DNA from: Bacteroides intestinalis
GTDB taxonomy: Bacteria > Bacteroidota > Bacteroidia > Bacteroidales > Bacteroidaceae
Direction of reading: 5' to 3'
Assembly (NCBI RefSeq): GCF_902364365.1
Contig: NZ_CABJDN010000003.1
Location: 124,001-188,000 of the forward strand
Length of the DNA: 64,000 nucleotides
Below the pieces are notes generated by a model that was not told where the DNA came from, did no database searches, and saw only the letters and a list, made by a program, of their open reading frames with translations. Positions 55,856-64,000 of the stretch are shown here, one piece after another (within the stretch, counting starts at the first letter, position 1; every line of letters begins with the position of its first letter). Position numbers and translations under genes: made by a program.

Positions 55856-57706
55856 TTATTGTTGTTTAGAATCCCACCATACTTGCAATGTACAAATAAC
55901 ATTACTATTATACCATCCATCACCAAGTTCAGCCGCACCAGGAACTTCAGCGCCAATTGCAGAAAGATTCTTAGTATTGTAGGTCAGTTCAAACGAAGCC
56001 TGTTTCCAACGACGAGGATATTCACCTTCAGGACAGTAAGTAAAGCCAGCGGGAGTATTCCGGTAATAATAGGATTTATCCCAATTCATGAATACATCAG
56101 TATCGTAGTCATAACGGCGCATATCGTTCCAGTTCTCATTAGAAAAAGGCATTGCAAGCATTTTCTGAGTCAAAATCTTACCAATAGTAAGGTCATTAGC
56201 AGTTCCCAGACCATTGTTCAGGAAATCATCAATTTCCACTTGCTCAATATGGGTAAATGATGGACAAGAAGTCAAATTCGCATCTTCAGAAGTCCATACA
56301 CCAATCTGATCATTAACAGCATCAATGCTTGCTTTTACGCCTTCCTTGTAAGCGGTGAATGCACCATCCCTGTTACCCTGGCGGAAAAGTACCTCGGCTT
56401 TAATGAAACAGGCCTCAGCATAAGAAGCCATAAACGTAGGACTTGTGGGACGAGCATAGAATACCCCACTGAGTGCGGAACGATCATAACTTTTATTGCG
56501 CCGGTAGAGAATATCAACACCACCCGCATATCCAGTTCCACCACAAGTAGTCCACACATAAATCGTATCGCCTTGACGAGACGGGCTGTCGCAATACCAA
56601 GTCTGAGTAGTAGCATTGAACGATAATGCATAAGGTCCCGACTGACTCAAAATATCGGTTTGCATATCAACGCCCATCGAACGACGCCACTTGCCGTCAT
56701 CTGACCATTTGATATCAGCAGGAGTGGTAACACCCTTTTCAGAACGAGCCCAAGGAATAAATTTGTCAGCACGCGGATCTTCTACACCCCTACCGTCAAA
56801 GTTTGTCAAATTATCATAGTAACACTTAGTGATGTAAATATTACTATTCATGCCAATACAAGAATAAAGAGCTGAATAGTCCACCGGTTCATTCCATCCT
56901 AATACATCATGAGAAGGTGTATTGGTATCTGTGTGCCTGATGAGAGTGTTATCGGCATTACTTTGCTGAGCCTTAGCCAGACAGCTAAGAATCTCTTGGG
57001 CATCGTACTTACCTTCTTTGTAGCTACCACTTTCCTTTTTAATCAAATGATTCAGCCAACGGGCTTTGAGAAGATAGCACATTTTAAGCCACTTAGTTGC
57101 ATCACCTCCATTCCAGCAGTCACCTTCAGCCAATGATACAGGAGTGATACCATTTACCACTTCTTGTTGCCTGGAAAATAAATCAATGGCCTCATCAATA
57201 TCAGTAATACAACCGAGAAATATCGTTTTGCCATTATCATAAACAGGAGAAGGATTATCACCAAATGCGTCAGTATAAGGTATCTCACCAAATAAATCTG
57301 TAAGCATCATAAAACCATAAGCCCGGAAAAACTTGGCAGCTCCGGCATAATGATAAGCACCTGCCTCCATCGCTTGATTGTACAAGTCATTACAATTCAC
57401 ACCTACTTGAGTAAAGAACCATTGCTGTGCGTTTACTGCACGTGTTGAAGAGCCTAATTGCCATTTTGCAGCTCCCCCTTCACGTTCGTTGTTACGATAA
57501 AAATGACCGCAATAGAAACTTGAATTAGAAGCAACAATATGGTAGATATGGCTCATATAATATTGCATCCAAGGCATGCGCTGATGAAATTCAGCATCAG
57601 TAGATATAGGAGTATTCGGATTGGTGTTGACATCAAGCCAATCGGTACATGCAGAAAGAGAAATACAAACTGCCACTCCGAGGATTATTTTCTTATATAG
57701 TTTCAT
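55856..57706 (-). CDS. SusD/RagB family lipoprotein of the invertible locus
   Basis: This 616-residue protein is of the SusD-like type with a lipoprotein signal ending in LSAC (residue 20), DWLDVNTNPNTP after it, and TPR-like helical repeats (AGAAKFFRAYGFMMLTDLFGEIPY). It partners the SusC encoded 34 bases upstream. No glycosidase or lyase gene is in the operon, so the nutrient could be a peptide, vitamin or glycan. Its expression depends on the SusC promoter, which appears to be in the inverted OFF state. Confidence 0.93.
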   Translation of the reverse strand: MKLYKKIILGVAVCISLSACTDWLDVNTNPNTPISTDAEFHQRMPWMQYYMSHIYHIVASNSSFYCGHFYRNNEREGGAAKWQLGSSTRAVNAQQWFFTQVGVNCNDLYNQAMEAGAYHYAGAAKFFRAYGFMMLTDLFGEIPYTDAFGDNPSPVYDNGKTIFLGCITDIDEAIDLFSRQQEVVNGITPVSLAEGDCWNGGDATKWLKMCYLLKARWLNHLIKKESGSYKEGKYDAQEILSCLAKAQQSNADNTLIRHTDTNTPSHDVLGWNEPVDYSALYSCIGMNSNIYITKCYYDNLTNFDGRGVEDPRADKFIPWARSEKGVTTPADIKWSDDGKWRRSMGVDMQTDILSQSGPYALSFNATTQTWYCDSPSRQGDTIYVWTTCGGTGYAGGVDILYRRNKSYDRSALSGVFYARPTSPTFMASYAEACFIKAEVLFRQGNRDGAFTAYKEGVKASIDAVNDQIGVWTSEDANLTSCPSFTHIEQVEIDDFLNNGLGTANDLTIGKILTQKMLAMPFSNENWNDMRRYDYDTDVFMNWDKSYYYRNTPAGFTYCPEGEYPRRWKQASFELTYNTKNLSAIGAEVPGAAELGDGWYNSNVICTLQVWWDSKQQ

Positions 57707-57740
57707 ATTAGATTTGATTTTTCTTGTAGTTAAACAATAT

Positions 57741-60700
57741 TTAGAAGGTCAGATTAACACCAAAGGAGAAACTTGCTGTTGAAGGAACACCACAATAGTC
57801 TATACCTACCGAAGATGAACCAACTGCACCTGAACCGGCCGCTGCAACTTCGGGGTCACCATCATAGTTGGTAAAGAGAAGAAGATTATTGGCGGTAGCT
57901 GTAATCGAAGCACGTTTAAGAACTTTTATCTTAGCAAGTAAAGCCTTTGGAAAATCGTATGAGAGTGAGATCGTACGCAGACGGAGCGCATTGACTTTCG
58001 TCATAAAATTTGCAGCTTCATAAGGATAAATATCCTGATAGTAATTGGCTATAATTGTTTTACCACTCGTTTCTTTACCATTGTAGATGTATGTTTTACC
58101 AGCCTCAAATGTATTAGTTACGAATTCGCCGGCTGTATTTACACCCGATACTTCAATCTTTTCACGATTAGCCGAAAGTTCGCTCACGCCCGCACCTGTC
58201 ATAGCATATTGTGTTCCATTGTACACATGTCCTCCTACACGGAAATCCCACAGCATATTAAGTGAGAGTCCTTTATATGATATTGTATTATTCCAACCAC
58301 CGGCAAACTTAGGTTCGCGATTACCAATTTCAAGATTTTTATTAGTATTTTTGTCAGGAAGACCATTCTTATCAAGCATAACGCGCCCCTGATCATCGCG
58401 CTTCCATTCGCTACCTGCAATTGCCATGAAGTTACCATCAGGAAACGATGCCGCTTTAGCATTGCCTACCTGCACATCGGTTACATAAAGAATTTCTACA
58501 CCTTCCATCAAATTCTTGACAGTGCCACGGTTACCACTCACATTAAGCGTAGATTCCCAACTCCAGTCTTTGGTAAGAATCGGAGTACCACCAATGCTGA
58601 GCTCCATACCTTTATTATATACATCACCCGCATTTACTGAGCGCAGAATATAGCCTGTTGCATTAGATAAACGAGGTGACATTATTTGGTCATAAGAGTT
58701 ATTAGTATAAAACGCATAGTCGAATTTCAAACGATTGTTGAAAAAGCGCAATTCAAGACCAATTTCTGTAGATTCAGTAATCTCAGGTTTCAATGCAGCA
58801 TTGCCCGCTTGCCAGTAATTACTAACACCTGTAAAACCTCCAAGGAATGATTGGCTCGGCCACAATGCAGTGTCCAATGAATATGGGCTTGTATCTTTAC
58901 CTACACGCGCCCAACTCGCACGAATTCTACCAAAAGATAACCAGTCTGATTTGGGAAGAAATTCCGTAAATACAACGCTACCACTTACAGATGGATAGAA
59001 ATAAGAGCGATTTTCAACAGGCAGCGTAGAAGACCAGTCGTTACGGCCAGATACAGTCAGAAACAAAGTACTTTTCCAGTCTGCACGAAATTCACCGAAC
59101 ACACCTACAAGGCGTTTTTGAGAACGTGCACTTGAGAAATTACGATTCTCACTTGTAGCATTATCAAACGCATAAAAATTAGGAACCTCAAAATTCCAAG
59201 CCATCCGGTAATTAGACCACGTACGAGTATCATCGGTAGAAGTACCCAACATCAAATTAAAATTAAAGTTTCCGAATTGCTTAGCAAAGTTTGTCATCAA
59301 ATTGGTAGAAAGATATTTGTAACGATAAGAATTTTCACTATACATGCCTTTTTGCCATTGTAGTTTATAAACACCACCAGCCCCAAGTGTATTTGAATTG
59401 TCAGTAGTATATGAGTCAATTCCCATGCGATAGCTAATCCACCACCAATCTGTAATATCAGCCTTGACATTGAAGTTACCAGTGAAACGCTCAGTATTAT
59501 CTTTCATCTTATTCTTATTTAGAATCCAATAAGGATTAGTACGCTCATCAACCACATCAAGGCGATCGCCGAACATACGATATCGAGTACCATCTTCATT
59601 CAGATAATGGGTCATATCATCAGTGGGTGACCAACGGTATACGCTTGTCATTGTGCCCGAACCATCCGAACCATAAAGTCCTGCCGAAGTCAGAGTCTTA
59701 TCGGTATTTGCCTGAGAATATGCCACATTTGCACCAAAAGTGAATATTTTCCACTTTTGCTCACCATTGAAACGGAATGTTGCTTTTTCATAACCCGTGG
59801 TTGGAATAATGCCATCTTGATTATAATAAGAACCCGAGAGATAAAAACTACTATTTTTAGAACCTCCAGCTACACTTACATTGGTATCCCAAGCACCGCC
59901 TTGTTGGAAGAAATCACCGATATTGTCATAAATGGGAGTACCATCCGTTATGGTCTCTCCCCAGGAGTTATAACTAAAGTCATTATAGGTCGTCCCGGTA
60001 TATTTACCATCCGTATATTGGTCTTCAGCAAAACCTCTTTTATATCTATTCTGTACTTTAGGAAGATACTTAGCCCATTGGGTAATATATTTAGTGGAGA
60101 AATTTACCTCAACGGCACCTTCTTTTCCTTTTTTAGTAGTAATGATAACAACGCCCGCAGCAGCACGAGAACCATAAAGTGCGGCGGCAGCAGGACCTTT
60201 AAGGACTGACATATTCTCAATATCCTCCGGATTGATATCCATTACACGATTTGATTGCGTAGAAGACGTCGATGTACTACCATCAAAAGCAGAGTTACCA
60301 ACCACTGTAGTAGAATTATCATAGATTACACCATCCACAACAAAAACCGGTTGATTATCACGTTCAAGCGAAGTACCGCCACGAAGGATGATTTGAGAAC
60401 CTGAACCAGCAGCACCACCACTTTGCGTAATATTAACACCAGCAATCTTACCTGCCAAAGAGTTAATAGGGTTTACACTCTTATTTTTCATAAGTTCTTC
60501 TGCATTCACATCATCAATGGCATAACCTAAAGATTTTCTCTCTCTTTTAATACCCATTGCCGTTACAACAACTTCATTCAATGTTTGTGAATCATCCTGC
60601 ATAGTCACTGCATAAGAAGAAGCATTTGTAACTTTAACCTCTACAGTTCTATAACCAACGAAAGATACTACTAATGTGTTACCCACTGAAACATCAACCG

Positions 60701-60872
60701 AAAAATCGCCATCAAGATTAGTCACAGCACCCGTACCGGTATCCTTTACCAATACGCTGGCACCAATGATCGGTTCACCTGTCGCATCTACGACCTTACC
60801 TGTGATTTTCTTTGCTTGTTGAGTACTTTGGGAACTTGGCGTAAGAAAATCATGCAGGAATATACTGGACAC
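57741..60872 (-). CDS. SusC/RagA transporter lacking its signal peptide (OFF orientation)
   Basis: This 1043-residue SusC-type TonB-dependent transporter has a carboxypeptidase-regulatory domain (about 23-97, DLDGDFSVDV), the signature LNEVVVTAMGI, a plug domain (about 105-225) and a barrel ending in FSFGVNLTF. The N-terminus is abnormal: the only start is a GTG at 60872 with stop codons just upstream. The first 11 residues are not a signal peptide, and no TAnnTTTG promoter is seen. From residue 12 (PSSQ) the frame matches a leader at 61465-61578 that lies inverted. After inversion of 60841-61556 the protein would be 1063 residues with a perfect signal peptide. The gene is intact but probably silent as sequenced. 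Confidence 0.92.
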   Translation of the reverse strand: MSSIFLHDFLTPSSQSTQQAKKITGKVVDATGEPIIGASVLVKDTGTGAVTNLDGDFSVDVSVGNTLVVSFVGYRTVEVKVTNASSYAVTMQDDSQTLNEVVVTAMGIKRERKSLGYAIDDVNAEELMKNKSVNPINSLAGKIAGVNITQSGGAAGSGSQIILRGGTSLERDNQPVFVVDGVIYDNSTTVVGNSAFDGSTSTSSTQSNRVMDINPEDIENMSVLKGPAAAALYGSRAAAGVVIITTKKGKEGAVEVNFSTKYITQWAKYLPKVQNRYKRGFAEDQYTDGKYTGTTYNDFSYNSWGETITDGTPIYDNIGDFFQQGGAWDTNVSVAGGSKNSSFYLSGSYYNQDGIIPTTGYEKATFRFNGEQKWKIFTFGANVAYSQANTDKTLTSAGLYGSDGSGTMTSVYRWSPTDDMTHYLNEDGTRYRMFGDRLDVVDERTNPYWILNKNKMKDNTERFTGNFNVKADITDWWWISYRMGIDSYTTDNSNTLGAGGVYKLQWQKGMYSENSYRYKYLSTNLMTNFAKQFGNFNFNLMLGTSTDDTRTWSNYRMAWNFEVPNFYAFDNATSENRNFSSARSQKRLVGVFGEFRADWKSTLFLTVSGRNDWSSTLPVENRSYFYPSVSGSVVFTEFLPKSDWLSFGRIRASWARVGKDTSPYSLDTALWPSQSFLGGFTGVSNYWQAGNAALKPEITESTEIGLELRFFNNRLKFDYAFYTNNSYDQIMSPRLSNATGYILRSVNAGDVYNKGMELSIGGTPILTKDWSWESTLNVSGNRGTVKNLMEGVEILYVTDVQVGNAKAASFPDGNFMAIAGSEWKRDDQGRVMLDKNGLPDKNTNKNLEIGNREPKFAGGWNNTISYKGLSLNMLWDFRVGGHVYNGTQYAMTGAGVSELSANREKIEVSGVNTAGEFVTNTFEAGKTYIYNGKETSGKTIIANYYQDIYPYEAANFMTKVNALRLRTISLSYDFPKALLAKIKVLKRASITATANNLLLFTNYDGDPEVAAAGSGAVGSSSVGIDYCGVPSTASFSFGVNLTF

Positions 60873-61575
60873 TTATTACTTATCACATTCTAAAAAGAAT
60901 TTATTTATTTATTTTACTATTTACTTAATAGTCTGACATTTACTTTACAACACACGACAAATAAATAAATTCACCTATGAATTATATATTACCCAAAACA
61001 GATAATCTTATTTAATAGATTAATATTTCTTCGCCCTTTTAATTAATAATCTAACATTAATATTTCCCTTAATTAAGGGAAAACGATAGTCATATTTTCA
61101 GATATTATTCTTTAATTTCTACCATTCTCTATTTCCATTTTCAGAAATAATATATATAAAACATAAAATTCTCCATACATACAGTTATACGAATAATATC
61201 AAATAGACAGACAAACGATATCATATTACTAAATATAGTTACATATATCCTTATTTAAACATTAATATAATGCTAATATCAATATATTAAAATCAAATAA
61301 AGCTTCAAACGAGTCAATATATTATATATTGATACGATAATCTATAGTTTACTAAAGCATAAAAATAGATATTTTAATATTCACTTACATATTTTTAATA
61401 CAACTCATTCGGTAAATATTAAATTTATTTATATATTTGCAAATAAATCCAAATTATAGAGCTTATGAAAAACAATTATTACTTATCATTAGTATTGCTT
61501 GCATTATTTGGGATATCTTCTCCATACTCAGCTAAAGCTTACAATGGAGGTTATGTGCCAAGTTCCCAAAGAACT
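60822..61575. other. Invertible DNA segment controlling SusC
   Basis: The core repeat GCCAAGTTCCCAAAG lies at 61557-61571 and, inverted, at 60826-60840. It extends to 18 of 19 bases when the adjoining ACT is included. The 716 bases between contain only a promoter (61432-61439) and a leader peptide frame (61465-61578), both pointing away from SusC. The repeats sit in the same codon phase in the leader and in SusC, so inversion joins them without a frameshift. No recombinase gene lies nearby; an enzyme encoded elsewhere must act. Confidence 0.85.
61432..61439 (+). promoter_or_regulatory. Promoter inside the invertible segment
   Basis: TATATTTG matches TAnnTTTG and lies 25 bases before the leader ATG at 61465. 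In the present orientation it transcribes the short leader and then runs antisense into the transglutaminase-like gene. In the other orientation it would drive SusC-SusD. Confidence 0.7.
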
Positions 61576-61578
61576 TAA
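61465..61578 (+). CDS. Detached signal peptide of the SusC gene
   Basis: This 37-residue frame reads as a signal peptide (MKNNYYLSLVLLALFGIS, cleavage after SAKA at 25) followed by YNGGYVPSSQ and a stop just beyond the inverted repeat. The last five residues before the stop region are identical to SusC residues 12-15 in frame. It is not a real independent gene but the missing 5' end of SusC in the opposite orientation. Confidence 0.85.
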   Translation: MKNNYYLSLVLLALFGISSPYSAKAYNGGYVPSSQRT

Positions 61579-61654
61579 CCTAATACTTTAAGAAACTCTT
61601 TGATGTATTTTTCGTCAACAGCTTTAAATTGCACATTCATTCAACAAGTTTTGC

Positions 61655-62857
61655 TTATTTTCCAATAGGCTGTATCTTCCTTCTCACATCCTTAGAAATC
61701 TCCAAAAACATGTAATTCAATTTCCCGGAATGTATTCCTTCTTCATTTTGCTTATACTTATTATTAGCGTATTGCTTAGACTTATCGAATGTTAGCCGTG
61801 ACATTTGATTCTGTGATTTACCTACCATCGTTGAATCCAGCTTCTCATCCGGAAAGAAATCATCCAGATCCACATCTCCAATCATAGTAGTTTCAAGGAA
61901 GTTCATATTCTTGCGACCGGCATCCGTATAATACCCCACAAACATGTGTCCCGGAGTACGAACCAATATAGGTTCTATATTAATGGCACGAAGCAAGGAA
62001 GCAAACAGCACGCTACCATCCACACAGTTAATCTGCGAAGACTCCAGTGCATCATCGAACGTACGGACCCGCTGGGAAAAGACTACATTACTGGACAAAC
62101 TGGTATTGGAAACGGAACTGTAACGGAAATTACGCTTTTGAAGCACATTCCATAAAGCATAGACTTGCTTGTCCACCACTTCAGCATTGCCACCCTGATA
62201 GCCCAAGAAACGATTGACAATGCGTGTATTCAGTGCTTCACGCAACAATTTGTCAATCATCGGATTCTCCTCATTAACGTATGCCGCAAAGAAAATTCCT
62301 GTATCATGAAACTTAGTCCCATTCGTAACATACCCCAACAAGCACTCATTAATGCTGCGGACAGAAAAAGTACGAACCCGCTGCCCCAAATCCTTATCAT
62401 TCATTTCTACCTTTACAGCCACACTAACCGGTTCCGCCTGGTTATTATTCTTCAGCGCTTCGTAATTCCAGATAATATCGGGATAAATCGTATATTCCGT
62501 CCGTGGTTTAGCCAACACAAACTCTGATACGGAACGGGAAAAGAACGGAGTTTCAGAAACTTCAATACGTACCCTGCTATACGCCTTCCCCGAACGAATC
62601 CGGATAGAAATACAGGATTTAGAATTACCTACATATAAGGAATCAGCCGGAACTATGACTTGCGCATCCGTCGTCGCTACAGAAAGAATGCTGGAAGGAA
62701 AGATGTTGCCTCCCAACTCATCCGTTATCTCAAAACCGGAACGGAACGGAGCTGTATTCAGCCAAAAGGAACCTGCCACAACAATCACCAACAGACCCGT
62801 CAAGATAGAAATACGCCATTTATGACGCTGAAAATCAATACTTGCCAATTCCTTCAT
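61655..62857 (-). CDS. Membrane-anchored transglutaminase-like protein
   Basis: This 400-residue protein has one N-terminal membrane helix (about 15-35) and a large outer domain. The C-terminal half has a transglutaminase/papain-like core: Cys in QINCVDGSVLFASLLR near 277, His in TPGHMFVGYY and an acidic residue in FLETT. The N-terminal outer part is beta-rich (about 50-170). It could cleave or crosslink peptides in the periplasm. In the present orientation of the upstream segment its 3' end is exposed to antisense transcription. A promoter box TAAATTTG lies at 62882-62889, 25 bases before the ATG. Confidence 0.8.
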   Translation of the reverse strand: MKELASIDFQRHKWRISILTGLLVIVVAGSFWLNTAPFRSGFEITDELGGNIFPSSILSVATTDAQVIVPADSLYVGNSKSCISIRIRSGKAYSRVRIEVSETPFFSRSVSEFVLAKPRTEYTIYPDIIWNYEALKNNNQAEPVSVAVKVEMNDKDLGQRVRTFSVRSINECLLGYVTNGTKFHDTGIFFAAYVNEENPMIDKLLREALNTRIVNRFLGYQGGNAEVVDKQVYALWNVLQKRNFRYSSVSNTSLSSNVVFSQRVRTFDDALESSQINCVDGSVLFASLLRAINIEPILVRTPGHMFVGYYTDAGRKNMNFLETTMIGDVDLDDFFPDEKLDSTMVGKSQNQMSRLTFDKSKQYANNKYKQNEEGIHSGKLNYMFLEISKDVRRKIQPIGK

Positions 62858-63301
62858 ATTATTATATGTTTATCTTAAATACAAATTTACTGAAAAATCC
62901 TCGGATTTCTCACACTTCATGCCAGATTTAAAAGTCCGCTCCACATTTTGCTCCACATTTTTTTCTTGAGAGTCATTTTTAAGAATATTCTCCCCTCATT
63001 TCCTCTTCGCTGTATAATTGGTTCTTTCTCATAGCAAATTCGGTTTATTATCGTAAAATATATATTTCAACCGAATTTACCATATCTTCATTCCCTGCTA
63101 TACAACTATCATTTTTTTGTTTCTTTGCATTGGATTGAATTTCTATTTTCATCCTGTAAAAGCAAAAATGTAACCAAATTGTAACACGTGTTTCACTTTC
63201 CCGTAACAAAAACACCGCACCTTTGTCGCTGAAAAGAAATAAAGTATAACTTTGTGGTAGGAGAATTTGTTTTGAATACCTCATATTAATTAGAAAAAGC
63301 A
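62858..63301. other. Divergent intergenic region
   Basis: No gene is seen in this tract. It holds the minus-strand box TAAATTTG (62882-62889), a perfect 10-bp inverted repeat AAATTCGGTT (63036-63045) with AACCGAATTT (63069-63078), and the response-regulator promoter. The repeat could be an operator for either neighbour. Confidence 0.6.
63222..63254 (+). promoter_or_regulatory. Complete promoter of the response-regulator gene
   Basis: TTTG (63222-63225), a 21-base spacer and TAACTTTG (63247-63254) match the consensus, 47 bases before the ATG at 63302. Confidence 0.75.
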
Positions 63302-63991
63302 ATGAACGATTATCGTATTTTAGTTGTAGACGATGAAGAGGACCTTTGCGAGATCCTGAAATTCAACCTTGAAAATGAAGGGTATGAAGTGGATATGGCC
63401 AACTCTGCCGAAGAGGCGTTGAAAATGGATATCGGTAGCTACAACCTGTTGCTGCTGGACGTGATGATGGGAGAAATATCCGGTTTCAAAATGGCCAGCT
63501 TACTGAAGAAAGATAAGCAGACCGCTCAGGTACCTATTATATTCATCACCGCCAAGGACACGGAAAATGATACGGTAACCGGTTTCAATCTGGGGGCCGA
63601 TGACTACATCTCCAAACCTTTCTCGCTGCGTGAAGTCATTGCACGCGTCAAAGCTGTATTGCGCCGCACCCAACAAGGAGAACCCGAACGGGCACCTGAA
63701 CAAATCAGCTACAAAACGTTAGTCATTGATATTGTGAAAAAGAAAGTAAGTATCGACGGGGAAGAAGCCCCTCTCACCAAAAAGGAATTTGAGATATTAC
63801 TTTTACTCCTCCAGAGCAAAGGACGCGTATTCTCCCGCGAAGATATACTGGCACGGATATGGAGCGACGAGGTCTATGTACTGGACCGCACCATTGATGT
63901 GAATATCACCCGTTTGCGTAAGAAAATAGGTATTTATGGTAAATGCATCGTAACTCGCTTAGGATATGGATACTGCTTCGAAGCTGAATAA
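63302..63991 (+). CDS. OmpR/PhoB-type response regulator
   Basis: This 229-residue regulator has a receiver domain (about 1-120) with DDEED at the start, the phosphoacceptor Asp in LLLLDVMMGE near 53 and Lys in ISKPFS near 104. A winged-helix DNA-binding domain follows (LTKKEFEILLLLLQSK near 155, LDRTIDVNITRLRKKIG near 195). The family binds tandem direct repeats. A partner histidine kinase is expected just past the window end. Its promoter is complete at 63222-63254. I do not assign rprY because the N-terminus differs from what I recall of RprY. Confidence 0.93.
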   Translation: MNDYRILVVDDEEDLCEILKFNLENEGYEVDMANSAEEALKMDIGSYNLLLLDVMMGEISGFKMASLLKKDKQTAQVPIIFITAKDTENDTVTGFNLGADDYISKPFSLREVIARVKAVLRRTQQGEPERAPEQISYKTLVIDIVKKKVSIDGEEAPLTKKEFEILLLLLQSKGRVFSREDILARIWSDEVYVLDRTIDVNITRLRKKIGIYGKCIVTRLGYGYCFEAE

Positions 63992-64000
63992 TACCACACA

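Noticed and set aside
60870..60872. GTG at 60872 as the true SusC start
   Set aside because: It gives no signal peptide for an outer-membrane protein and has no promoter; the inverted leader explains the missing 5' end better.
63048..63302. 84-codon minus-strand frame before the response regulator
   Set aside because: It overlaps the complete regulator promoter and an inverted repeat and lacks protein-like composition.
63302..63991. Naming the response regulator rprY
   Set aside because: The N-terminal sequence does not match what I recall of RprY; only the OmpR/PhoB family is supported.

Overview
The window reads as chromosome of a gut Bacteroides or close relative. The evidence is two SusC/SusD pairs, a hybrid two-component regulator (HTCS), an anaerobic sulfatase maturase, S46 dipeptidyl peptidases, NVEALA-type peptides, and many promoters of the Bacteroidales form TAnnTTTG, some with a TTG/TTTG about 20 bases upstream. 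I cannot name the species. No tRNA, rRNA, CRISPR array or intact transposase was seen.

Layout. 1-0.6 kb: end of a PAS histidine kinase. 1-3.6 kb: ygiQ and an outer-membrane protein. 3.7-18.3 kb: a polysaccharide utilisation locus (GH105, SusD, SusC, an alpha-toroid lyase-like enzyme and two DUF2264 proteins on the minus strand, with a divergent HTCS). 18.3-27.2 kb: housekeeping genes (mfd, a polyprenol-phosphate mannosyltransferase-like enzyme, pyrC, a free-standing MetH activation domain, an ECF sigma factor with a membrane partner, a phosphoesterase). 27.2-41.5 kb: a long minus-strand NVEALA peptide cluster. 41.5-42.9 kb: a gene-free tract full of repeats. 42.9-55 kb: plsC, a DUF4369 lipoprotein, a sulfatase maturase, DPP7-like and DPP11-like peptidases, thioredoxins, a histidinol phosphatase, an ABC-F protein and a DUF3805 protein. 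55-61.6 kb: a second SusC/SusD pair with an apparently invertible 5' end. 61.6-64 kb: a transglutaminase-like membrane protein and a response regulator.

The two most notable signals are these. (1) The SusC gene at 57.7-60.9 kb has no signal peptide or promoter in the sequenced orientation. A signal peptide with its own promoter lies 0.6 kb upstream, pointing the other way. Both sequences end in the same 15-bp repeat (GCCAAGTTCCCAAAG) in inverted orientation and in the same codon phase. Inverting the 0.7-kb segment would create a complete secreted SusC, so this looks like a phase-variable transporter caught in the OFF state. (2) The NVEALA cluster combines three small Cys-containing secreted peptides, a dedicated signal peptidase I, three thioredoxin-fold proteins, four propeller-type lipoproteins, an O-antigen-ligase-like TPR membrane protein, a membrane-tethered winged-helix regulator, and a LuxR-like protein next to a transglutaminase-like lipoprotein. 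It could be a peptide export or signalling system whose function I do not know.

The intergenic regions also hold three palindromic 'keyword' repeat arrays with different words but the same kind of layout, and a duplicated two-hairpin element that may be a small RNA.
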